The position numbers and the translations under genes are program-made. Below are positions 1-5,414 of a stretch of 5,414 bases of DNA, in pieces. Below the pieces are notes generated by a model. The model was not told the origin of the DNA, did not search any database, and was given only the letters and a program-made list of their open reading frames with translations. How positions within the stretch are numbered: position 1 is the first letter of the stretch; each line of letters starts with the position of its first letter. Location: positions 1 through 5,414 of the forward strand of contig DMHB01000154.1 of the NCBI GenBank assembly GCA_003449595.1, given 5' to 3'. Origin of the DNA: Microscillaceae bacterium (lineage in GTDB: Bacteria; Bacteroidota; Bacteroidia; Cytophagales; Microscillaceae).

Positions 1-1
1 A

Positions 2-1312
2 GGCATAAAAATCAATGACATTGTCAAGAAAGTTGAAAAATTAGAAAAGTCATTATCTGAAAGCTCTGAACTATTTACACAGGGTAATGCTACCACCTCA
101 GTGGGTTGGCTCGATGTTCAGAAAGCCTTACGCGCTGACGAAGCCGCCGTCGAAATGGTACGTTTCCGTTTATTTCAGCAAGGAGTTTTGAGCGACTCGG
201 TGCTATATGCCGCCCTTTTGGTCAAACCTACTACAAAAAAAACGCCCGAACTGCTGGTGCTGAGCAATGGCAAAAGGATGGAAAAACAATACTTGGCCTA
301 CTACCGCAACGTAACGAAGAATCAACGTGAAGATGATTATTCTTACAGTGTTTTTTGGAAACCTATTGAAGAACGCTTAGAAAACTTTACCCAAATTTAT
401 TTGTCGCCCGATGGTGTGTATAACCAGGTGAACGTGGAGGCTTTCTTAGTAGAAGGCAATACCTATGTAATCGACAAATACAACGTAATGCTGGTAAGCA
501 ACACCAAGGATGTAGCCTTGGCTGCCCAACGAACTGAAAAGATAGCCAAGGGCCAAATGACAGCCCCAGTTATTGAAGACAAAGCCTTGCTGGTGGGCAA
601 CCCTGCTTTTTATGAGGCTATGGCAACTGGCAAGTTGGACAAAAAACAACTGCAAGAAAGTATGCGTGGGGGGGCTTATATTGACGAACTACCCGGCACA
701 GCCATAGAAATCAACGAAATAGAAAGGTTGCTCAAGCAAGCTGGTTGGCAAATCCAAAAATTGGAGGAAGTCAATGCTTCAGAAGAAAAACTAAAAACCA
801 TTCAAAATCCACGTGTATTCCATATCGCCACCCACGGCTTTTTCTTGTCGAATTCGGAAAAACAAAATGCTACAACTAACAACATAGCACAAAATCCGCT
901 ATTGCGCTCCGGATTACTGTTGGAGGGAGCCGGCGATGTGTTGGCCAAAAGCAGTATGAACTTCAATTTAGAACCGGGGGTATTGACTGCCGCCGAAGCA
1001 ATGAATTTGCAATTGGACAACACCGAGTTAGTCATTTTGAGTGCCTGTGAAACCGGCTTAGGCGATATCCAATTTGGAGAGGGTGTTTTCGGGCTTCAAC
1101 GCTCATTTTTAGTAGCAGGAGCCAGTTTATTGGTGATGAGTTTGTTCAAGGTTTCAGATGAGGTTACACAGAAATTAATGGTGCAGTTTTACCAAAGATG
1201 GCTACAATCAGGCGACAAACGCCAAGCCTTCCGCGAAGCCAAACTGGCCATCAAAACCGAGTTTCCACAACCCCGCTTTTGGGGTGCCTTCAATATGATT
1301 GGTTCAGAATAA
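2..1312 (+). CDS. CHAT-domain protein, C-terminal part (5' end outside window)
   Basis: This is the C-terminal part of a CHAT-domain protein, a caspase-like cysteine protease family usually joined to tetratricopeptide repeats. The frame is open from position 2 to the TAA at 1310-1312 (436 residues). A GTG at 101 could pass for a start, but the 33 codons before it read as continuous helical protein (KKVEKLEKSLSESSELF). The motif just after it (WLDVQKAL, then EAAVEMVRF) is normally internal in this family, so I call the gene 5'-truncated. The catalytic His lies in HIATHGFF (codon 833-835) and the Cys in LSACETGLG (codon 1046-1048); both are intact, so the domain is probably active. ELPGTAIEINEIERLL and the C-terminal FWGAFNMIGSE are also family-typical. 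No TPR is visible, but upstream repeats are expected. Substrate and partners are unknown. Housekeeping, regulated-proteolysis and defence roles are all possible, and no CRISPR or gasdermin neighbour is seen on the right side. Confidence 0.9.
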   Translation, partial: GIKINDIVKKVEKLEKSLSESSELFTQGNATTSVGWLDVQKALRADEAAVEMVRFRLFQQGVLSDSVLYAALLVKPTTKKTPELLVLSNGKRMEKQYLAYYRNVTKNQREDDYSYSVFWKPIEERLENFTQIYLSPDGVYNQVNVEAFLVEGNTYVIDKYNVMLVSNTKDVALAAQRTEKIAKGQMTAPVIEDKALLVGNPAFYEAMATGKLDKKQLQESMRGGAYIDELPGTAIEINEIERLLKQAGWQIQKLEEVNASEEKLKTIQNPRVFHIATHGFFLSNSEKQNATTNNIAQNPLLRSGLLLEGAGDVLAKSSMNFNLEPGVLTAAEAMNLQLDNTELVILSACETGLGDIQFGEGVFGLQRSFLVAGASLLVMSLFKVSDEVTQKLMVQFYQRWLQSGDKRQAFREAKLAIKTEFPQPRFWGAFNMIGSE

Positions 1313-1351
1313 AGCTTTTCAAAGAAATAACCCTATTTTTTAGCTCTTCCC

Positions 1352-1391
1352 ATCAAGATTTGTTAGTTTAGGCTACAAATCTTGATTTTTT
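1352..1391 (+). terminator. intrinsic terminator after the CHAT gene, flush against the PAP2 start
   Basis: There is a perfect 12-base inverted repeat: ATCAAGATTTGT at 1352-1363 and ACAAATCTTGAT at 1375-1386. The 11-base loop is followed by a run of six T (1386-1391). This is a Rho-independent terminator shape, although the stem is A/T-rich. It sits 39 bases after the CHAT stop codon, so ending that transcript is the obvious role. The T run touches the ATG of the next gene at 1392. There is no A run on the left side, so it should work only rightward. Confidence 0.75.
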
Positions 1392-2405
1392 ATGTTTCAA
1401 ACTGAACTGAATCACTTTCTTCAAAGCTTTGAAAGTCAATGGCTTACACTGCTGATGAATGGTATAAGCAACTTAGGCTATGCGCCATTTTATGTATTGA
1501 TGGTGGTCATACTGGCTTTTGGGGTAGATTTCAAACGGGGATTTTTGCTGTTGCAAGCCATTTTTCTGAGTGCTATTTTGGTCAATACCGCCAAAAATTA
1601 TTTTCAGTTGCCCCGTCCCTTAGATGTGGATAATTCCCTCCGGTCGATGGGCGAATATTATAACGACCCCAATACGCAATTCAAACGACAGGGTGCTACT
1701 CATTTTTGGGCGTTCCCTCCAACAGAAGTGGTGCAATATTACCGTTTGAAAAAGCTTAATTCTTATGGCTTTCCTTCGGGACACGTGGCCGTTACACTCA
1801 CCTTTTGGCTCAGCATAGGCTTGCTTTTTGGCTACCGTTGGGTATGGTGGGTAGCCGGTTTTATGTCGGTGGCGATGCCTCTGTCGAGGATGTACTTGGG
1901 CAAACATTTTTTAGCCGATGTATTAGGCGGGTTGGGCATTGCCTTGGTGGCCAGTATGTTTTTCTATGAAATTTTGCACCGACGGCAACTATTCGATAAA
2001 TACTTGGCCTGGCAACGCTTCAAAGATCCACAAACCACCCAGTTGCAAGGCTTTTTTGCTTTTTTGTTGATTGTTCCTCTACTCAACTGTTTCAACTTCT
2101 TAGGCGATATTGGCCTTTCTTTTCAGTGGTTGGGCACAAATGTAGCCTTTATGTGGGTGGCGTGGTGGGGTTTTCCGGCCAACCAAGCCCTTCTTTGGCA
2201 AAGAGCTTTGCGTGTGACAATTGGGTTGGTTGTTTATATCTCGATGGAAGTTTTATTCAGAACCCTTAACACACAGTTAGCTATTACAGCCAATCATTGG
2301 GTATGGGTTGAAAAGTTTGTAACCAATTTTATGCTAATCGGTTTAACCATTGTGCTCTGCTTGCAAGCGAAACTCTACCATCCGTCCGTTACAACCAAAG
2401 TTTGA
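1392..2405 (+). CDS. PAP2-family membrane phosphatase with C-terminal membrane extension
   Basis: This is an integral-membrane acid phosphatase of the PAP2 (phosphatidic acid phosphatase type 2) superfamily, 337 residues. All three signature motifs are complete: KNYFQLPRP (K68, R75, P76), PSGH (128-131, H131) and SRMYLGKHFLAD (S165, R166, H172, D176). H172 is the expected nucleophile and H131 the general acid by family knowledge. About eight or nine hydrophobic segments are visible, roughly at 31-47, 51-66, 131-148, 150-163, 173-193, 219-240, 246-262, 272-288 and 309-327. The part after about residue 215 exceeds the usual six-helix core. Likely substrates are lipid phosphates such as phosphatidate, phosphatidylglycerophosphate, undecaprenyl pyrophosphate or lipid A phosphate; the sequence does not choose among them. 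I keep the ATG at 1392 because residues 10-30 (FESQWLTLLMNGISNLG) look like a normal PAP2 N-terminus. No Shine-Dalgarno is present and a hairpin abuts the start; the next in-frame ATG is at 1455. The gene may share a transcript with the downstream PAS gene (60-base gap). Confidence 0.92.
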   Translation: MFQTELNHFLQSFESQWLTLLMNGISNLGYAPFYVLMVVILAFGVDFKRGFLLLQAIFLSAILVNTAKNYFQLPRPLDVDNSLRSMGEYYNDPNTQFKRQGATHFWAFPPTEVVQYYRLKKLNSYGFPSGHVAVTLTFWLSIGLLFGYRWVWWVAGFMSVAMPLSRMYLGKHFLADVLGGLGIALVASMFFYEILHRRQLFDKYLAWQRFKDPQTTQLQGFFAFLLIVPLLNCFNFLGDIGLSFQWLGTNVAFMWVAWWGFPANQALLWQRALRVTIGLVVYISMEVLFRTLNTQLAITANHWVWVEKFVTNFMLIGLTIVLCLQAKLYHPSVTTKV

Positions 2406-2434
2406 TTGTTCCACCTTGCAATGAAGTAGATTTT
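2401..2434 (+). promoter_or_regulatory. weak candidate Bacteroidota-type promoter for the PAS-HisKA gene
   Basis: TTTG at 2401-2404, overlapping the PAP2 stop codon, is followed after 22 bases by TAGATTTT at 2427-2434. This resembles the Bacteroidota -33 TTTG and -7 TAnnTTTG pair, but the last base of the -7 box does not match. The predicted start of transcription would lie about 25 bases before the ATG at 2466. Such short A/T-rich matches arise by chance, so read-through from the PAP2 gene remains equally possible. Confidence 0.25.
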
Positions 2435-2465
2435 CAACCACCATACCCTTTAAATTGCTTGCTTT

Positions 2466-3530
2466 ATGAATGAACTGGATAAGCTTTTGCAGGAAAAACA
2501 AGCTTTAGAAGCTCAATTGTTGAAGCTGAAACAACAACAGAAAATATCGGATGAGGTATTTTTGGCTGCTCCTCGTGGGCTGATTTTCCACACCATCAAC
2601 CATACCCACGACCTCATTTATTGGGTGGATGAAAATGCCAACATCATCTATGCGAATGGTGCCGTAGAAAGGGCCTTAGGCTATGAGAAAGAAGAAGTGC
2701 TTTCGCTGAATTTGTCGCAGATTTCTACCAATTTTTCGCAAGAAGCTTGGCAGCACTTGTGGCAAGTGATTCAAGAAAAAGGAGGCTTGGTGTTCGAGCA
2801 AAGACTCATCACCAAACAAAAACAAAAAATACCTTTTGAAGTGGCCGCCAATTTTTTGGTGTTTGAAGGCCGATCGTTTATCTGCGGCATTGTGCGCGAT
2901 ATATCTGAGCGAAAAGCTGCCCTCAAATCGCTTAAAGACAAGGATATGAAGAAGCGAGCCTTGCTCAATGCTGTGCCTGACCTGATTTTTATTATGGATG
3001 GCGAAGGCAACTACCACGACTACCGCGGCGGCTGGGGCAATAGTTTTATTCCCGTCGATAAAATCATTGGCTCGAATATCAAAGACTCAGACTTAGAAAA
3101 AAGCTTAGTAAATGCCATTCTACACCGCAATAGCCGTGTCATCAAAACCGGCAAAGCCGAAACGTTGAATTATTTTATCCAATTTCAAGATGAAAGAATA
3201 CGGTATTACGAAGACCGCTGCGTAAAATATGCCCGCAATTTGGTGGTAAGGGTAGTGCGCGAAACCACAGAAATCATTGAATATCAGATCGACTTGCAAA
3301 ATATGATCAGAACCCTGGAAGAAAGAAACAAGCAATTAGAAAACTACAGCTACCATATTTCCCATACTTTGCGCGCACCTATTACCACCATTATCGGTAT
3401 TTTACAACTCTACGACAAAGAAGCCCTCAATGTGGATGAGGAAAAAGAGTTTATCCAGATTATAAAAAATCTCGCGCTGCAATTGGATGATATTTCCAAA
3501 CAACTCAATAATTTGTTGGATACGGATTGA
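2466..3530 (+). CDS. PAS-PAS-HisKA sensor protein without a kinase ATPase domain
   Basis: This is a 354-residue signalling protein with no membrane segment or signal peptide, so it is probably cytoplasmic. Residues 1-30 form a Leu/Lys/Glu/Gln-rich coiled coil. PAS domain 1 spans about 38-150 (DLIYWVDENANIIYANGAVERALGY, ending IVRDISERK). PAS domain 2 spans about 163-272 (PDLIFIMDGEGNYHDYRG, ending with a YYEDRCV...VVRVVRETTE segment). A coiled linker at 275-295 leads into a HisKA dimerisation helix with the phospho-acceptor H300 in SYHISHTLRAPI. The second DHp helix ends at LDDISKQLNNLLDTD, and the stop follows directly. The HATPase_c domain with its N, G1, F and G2 boxes is absent, and the next 192 bases do not encode a remnant in any clear frame. 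Position +1 after the His is Thr, where Glu, Asp or Asn is usual, and +4 is Ala. It is annotated as a histidine-kinase-like protein but cannot bind ATP itself. It may be phosphorylated in trans or act as a scaffold or dominant partner. Ligand and response regulator are unknown. Confidence 0.88.
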   Translation: MNELDKLLQEKQALEAQLLKLKQQQKISDEVFLAAPRGLIFHTINHTHDLIYWVDENANIIYANGAVERALGYEKEEVLSLNLSQISTNFSQEAWQHLWQVIQEKGGLVFEQRLITKQKQKIPFEVAANFLVFEGRSFICGIVRDISERKAALKSLKDKDMKKRALLNAVPDLIFIMDGEGNYHDYRGGWGNSFIPVDKIIGSNIKDSDLEKSLVNAILHRNSRVIKTGKAETLNYFIQFQDERIRYYEDRCVKYARNLVVRVVRETTEIIEYQIDLQNMIRTLEERNKQLENYSYHISHTLRAPITTIIGILQLYDKEALNVDEEKEFIQIIKNLALQLDDISKQLNNLLDTD

Positions 3531-3535
3531 GGAAT

Positions 3536-3571
3536 AAGATATGAATCACTCTCAGATTTAATTCATCTTTT
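3536..3571 (+). terminator. weak candidate terminator after the PAS-HisKA gene
   Basis: ATGAAT at 3541-3546 can pair with ATTCAT at 3561-3566 around a 14-base loop. AAG at 3537-3539 can add pairs with CTT at 3567-3569 across a two-base bulge. Four T follow (3568-3571). It begins within 10 bases of the stop codon and is the only rightward hairpin with a T run I see before the convergent gene. The stem is short, A/T-only in its core and bulged, so it may not be functional. Confidence 0.3.
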
Positions 3572-3662
3572 CAAATTGTAGAAATAGGAATTTAAAGATT
3601 TATGGCGGCATATAAGACGAAAAAACTTGAATAACACCAATTATTACAATCCCCAACCCCAC

Positions 3663-3698
3663 AAAAAAAGCATAAAAACCCTCAGGATTTCTATGCTT
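3663..3698 (-). terminator. intrinsic terminator of the S41 peptidase gene
   Basis: Read on the minus strand, AAGCATA (3698-3692) pairs with TATGCTT (3674-3668). Inner pairs AAA/TTT and CC/GG, separated by single mismatches, close on a three-base loop. Seven T follow on that strand (3669-3663 read as A on the plus strand). The hairpin starts 24 bases after the peptidase stop codon. Stem, tight loop and T run together make this a convincing Rho-independent terminator for the leftward gene. The plus-strand side lacks a T run, so it should not stop rightward transcription efficiently. Confidence 0.78.
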
Positions 3699-3722
3699 GG
3701 CAGAAAGTCAAATAAAGACGTT

Positions 3723-5363
3723 TTAAAACTCGCCTCGCTCTAAAGCAGCCGCTTTTTCAAAGAGTTGGAGTGCCTTCTCATAAATTTCGTCTTGTTGATT
3801 CCAAATAGTATAAAACTCGTCGGTGCCCCAAACACTGCGTGCTATCCACGCTTTGATGTGCTGCTGGATGTATCGCTTGGCACTTTGGTATCTTTTCTCG
3901 TCATATTTGATCTTCGCTTTGTCTGCCATTTTCAGCACCTGCGACAAAAGCGCTTCGTCCACTTCGAAATTGGCAATATAAGCCGAGGCTGTCATTTTGC
4001 TCAAGTTGGCTTTGTTGTCGTTGTAATAATTGAGTGAAAACTCGCGGATGATGTTTTCATTATACAATTCGTTCAAATAGCTCAGGTTGATTGTGGTATC
4101 CAGAGGAATAAATACATCGGGCATAATGCCGCCACCGCCATACACAGTTCGGCCTTTGGCAGTTTTGTACTTGAGTTTTTCGTTTTGCTTGATGCTATCG
4201 GCATTGAAAAATTCCCCTTTTTTGTAGCGCTCCAACAGGTCTTTGTCATAGTCTTTGTTAGCATCCTGTGGAGAATAGGGTTTCTGAATAGAACGTCCGC
4301 TGGGGGTGTAATAGCGCGAAATGGTCAACCGCAATTCCGAGCCATCAGTCAAAGAAATGGGTGCTTGCACCAAGCCTTTACCAAACGAGCGACGACCTAC
4401 TATCAAACCACGGTCGTTGTCTTGAATAGCACCGGCTACAATTTCGGATGCCGAAGCGCTGCCTTCGTCAATCAGCACAATGAGTGCACCCTTTTCAAAA
4501 AGCCCTGTAATGTAGGCTTTGGCTTCCGAGTCATAGCGGTAGCCTTTGCCATCGGTATATACAATTTTGGGGTTGCCCGGAATCATTTCGTCGGCCATAT
4601 TGATGGCGCGATCCATGTAGCCACCCGGGTTACCCCGTAGATCTAAAATCAATCGTTGCATCCCTTTTCCATTGAGTTTCAGCATCGCCTCACGGAACTC
4701 TTTGTAGGTATTTTCGGCAAAACGGCTTACTTTGATGTAGCCTGTCTTATCGTCGATCATATAACTGGCATCGACCGAATAGCTGGGTATTTTGTCACGG
4801 ATAATGGTGAAGGAAATGAGCTTTTCAGCATTTCGACGTTTGATGCCGAGTGTTACTTTCGTGCCTTTGGGCCCACGCAGCAGTTTGAAAACACCCAAGT
4901 TATCGATACCGATACCTGCCACATTTTTGCCATCTACTTCCACAATTTTATCGCCCGATTGTAGTCCAACTGCTTCAGAAGGCCCTCCCGAAAGGGGCGT
5001 AACCACATAAATCGTGTCTTTAAAAATGTTAAATTCTATGCCGATGCCATCAAAACCGCCTTCGAGTTGGGTGTTGGCCAAGGCTACTTTTTTGGCAGGA
5101 ATATAAGCCGTATGCGGGTCTAACTTTTCAAGCATTTTGTCGATAGAATAATCAATCAAGTCTTCTGTATTGACTGTATCGACATAATCGCGCTCTACAT
5201 AAGTGAGGATTTCACGAATTTTTTCATAGCCACTTATAACTTTTTTCATATTGGCGCCGCCGCCAAACATAGTGGCTCCGAGCAAAATGCCCGAAATAAG
5301 TGCTAATGCAAGAAAAAGAGGCAATCTTACTTGCATTTTTGAATTGTTGATTTGATTTTCCAC
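3723..5363 (-). CDS. ctpA: S41-family C-terminal processing peptidase with PDZ domain (CtpA/Prc type)
   Basis: This is a carboxyl-terminal processing serine protease of 546 residues, acting in the periplasm or on the membrane. Residues 11-33 form one hydrophobic segment (LPLFLALALISGILLGATMF), an uncleaved anchor or signal peptide. A helical region with KLDPHTAYIP (80-89) precedes the PDZ domain at about 101-175 (GIGIEFNI, AGLQSGDKIVEVDG-like). The S41 core is at about 195-360. In GSASASEI the nucleophile is S304; the base is K329 in SFGKG, 25 residues later as in the E. coli protein Tsp/Prc, with Q333 four residues on. All catalytic residues are present. The tail at 380-546 carries YGGGGIMPDVFIPLDT and is a Bacteroidota-type extension. 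The longest frame starts at a GTG (5361-5363) after an in-frame TAG at 5376-5378. An ATG at codon 10 (5334-5336), preceded by an A-rich stretch, is an equally credible start and keeps the anchor. Expected work is trimming of periplasmic protein C-termini. The symbol denotes the family, not proven orthology. Confidence 0.95.
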   Translation of the reverse strand: MENQINNSKMQVRLPLFLALALISGILLGATMFGGGANMKKVISGYEKIREILTYVERDYVDTVNTEDLIDYSIDKMLEKLDPHTAYIPAKKVALANTQLEGGFDGIGIEFNIFKDTIYVVTPLSGGPSEAVGLQSGDKIVEVDGKNVAGIGIDNLGVFKLLRGPKGTKVTLGIKRRNAEKLISFTIIRDKIPSYSVDASYMIDDKTGYIKVSRFAENTYKEFREAMLKLNGKGMQRLILDLRGNPGGYMDRAINMADEMIPGNPKIVYTDGKGYRYDSEAKAYITGLFEKGALIVLIDEGSASASEIVAGAIQDNDRGLIVGRRSFGKGLVQAPISLTDGSELRLTISRYYTPSGRSIQKPYSPQDANKDYDKDLLERYKKGEFFNADSIKQNEKLKYKTAKGRTVYGGGGIMPDVFIPLDTTINLSYLNELYNENIIREFSLNYYNDNKANLSKMTASAYIANFEVDEALLSQVLKMADKAKIKYDEKRYQSAKRYIQQHIKAWIARSVWGTDEFYTIWNQQDEIYEKALQLFEKAAALERGEF

Positions 5364-5414
5364 TTGATAATTAGACTAACAGTAAAAGTAATTGAAAGAC
5401 ACCATTCTTAAAAC

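Noticed and set aside
101..103. GTG as the true start of the CHAT gene
   Set aside because: The frame stays open to the left edge, the preceding residues look like real helical protein, and the sequence after the GTG matches an internal part of CHAT-family proteins.
1620..1907. 95-codon minus-strand frame inside the PAP2 gene
   Set aside because: It is antisense to the conserved PAP2 motifs and gives a low-complexity Arg/His-rich translation typical of a shadow frame. The other frames inside the CHAT and PAS genes are shadows for the same reason.
3602..3634. Ten-codon ATG frame (MAAYKTKKLE) in the convergent spacer
   Set aside because: It is too short, and it has no ribosome-binding context or recognisable leader-peptide logic such as a regulated downstream gene on the same strand.
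3720..3729. Ten-base palindrome GTTTTAAAAC over the peptidase stop codon
   Set aside because: It is a short A/T palindrome with no loop or partner sites; such sequences are expected by chance at this base composition.
4185..4640. 151-codon open frame on the plus strand opposite the S41 peptidase
   Set aside because: It lies wholly antisense to the PDZ/catalytic core of a clearly real gene, and its translation shows no recognisable domain or start context. The same applies to the frames at 3765-4037, 4656-4964 and 4792-5010.
5383..5413. Possible minus-strand promoter for the S41 peptidase (TTTT, 19 bases, TACTTTTA)
   Set aside because: Both boxes mismatch the Bacteroidota consensus at the G position, and the region is A/T-rich, so a chance match is likely.
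5369..5414. Possible 3' tail of a gene upstream of the peptidase on the minus strand
   Set aside because: One frame reads about 13 codons (FKNGVFQLLLLLV) before a stop and another reads 12, but neither is long or distinctive enough to support a gene call.

Overview
The window looks like chromosomal DNA from a member of the Bacteroidota, probably a Cytophagales/Saprospirales-type environmental bacterium. This rests on three things. The S41 peptidase has the Bacteroidota-type long C-terminal extension with a GGGGIMPDVFIPLDT-like segment. There are no Shine-Dalgarno sequences before any start, and the start regions are A/T-rich. The TPR/CHAT-type and PAS-kinase families seen here are abundant in that phylum. 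The phylum call is inference from family resemblance; genus or species cannot be given.

Layout, left to right. Positions 2-1312 (+) hold the C-terminal part of a CHAT-domain cysteine-protease-like protein whose reading frame runs off the left edge. A near-textbook intrinsic terminator (1352-1391) follows and ends flush against the start codon of a complete PAP2 membrane phosphatase (1392-2405, +). After a 60-base gap with a weak candidate promoter comes a complete PAS-PAS-HisKA sensor protein (2466-3530, +). This protein ends right after the phospho-acceptor helices and has no ATP-binding kinase domain. A 192-base convergent spacer (3531-3722) carries a weak hairpin facing right and a good intrinsic terminator facing left. 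The left-facing one belongs to a complete S41 C-terminal processing peptidase with a PDZ domain (3723-5363, -). The last 51 bases lie upstream of that peptidase and contain no recognisable gene.

How the genes relate. Nothing shows that the four proteins form one pathway. The PAP2 and PAS-HisKA genes could be co-transcribed, linking envelope lipid or isoprenoid phosphate metabolism to a sensor, but the spacing does not demand it. The peptidase is an independent, convergently transcribed envelope-proteolysis gene. The CHAT gene is cut, so its partners, if any, lie to the left of the window.

No clear new defence or mobile system is visible: there are no CRISPR repeats, transposase, integrase, tRNA or rRNA. 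The points most worth a second look are the kinase-less HisKA protein with Thr after its phospho-acceptor His, the terminator hairpin abutting the PAP2 start, and the identity of the missing N-terminal half of the CHAT protein.
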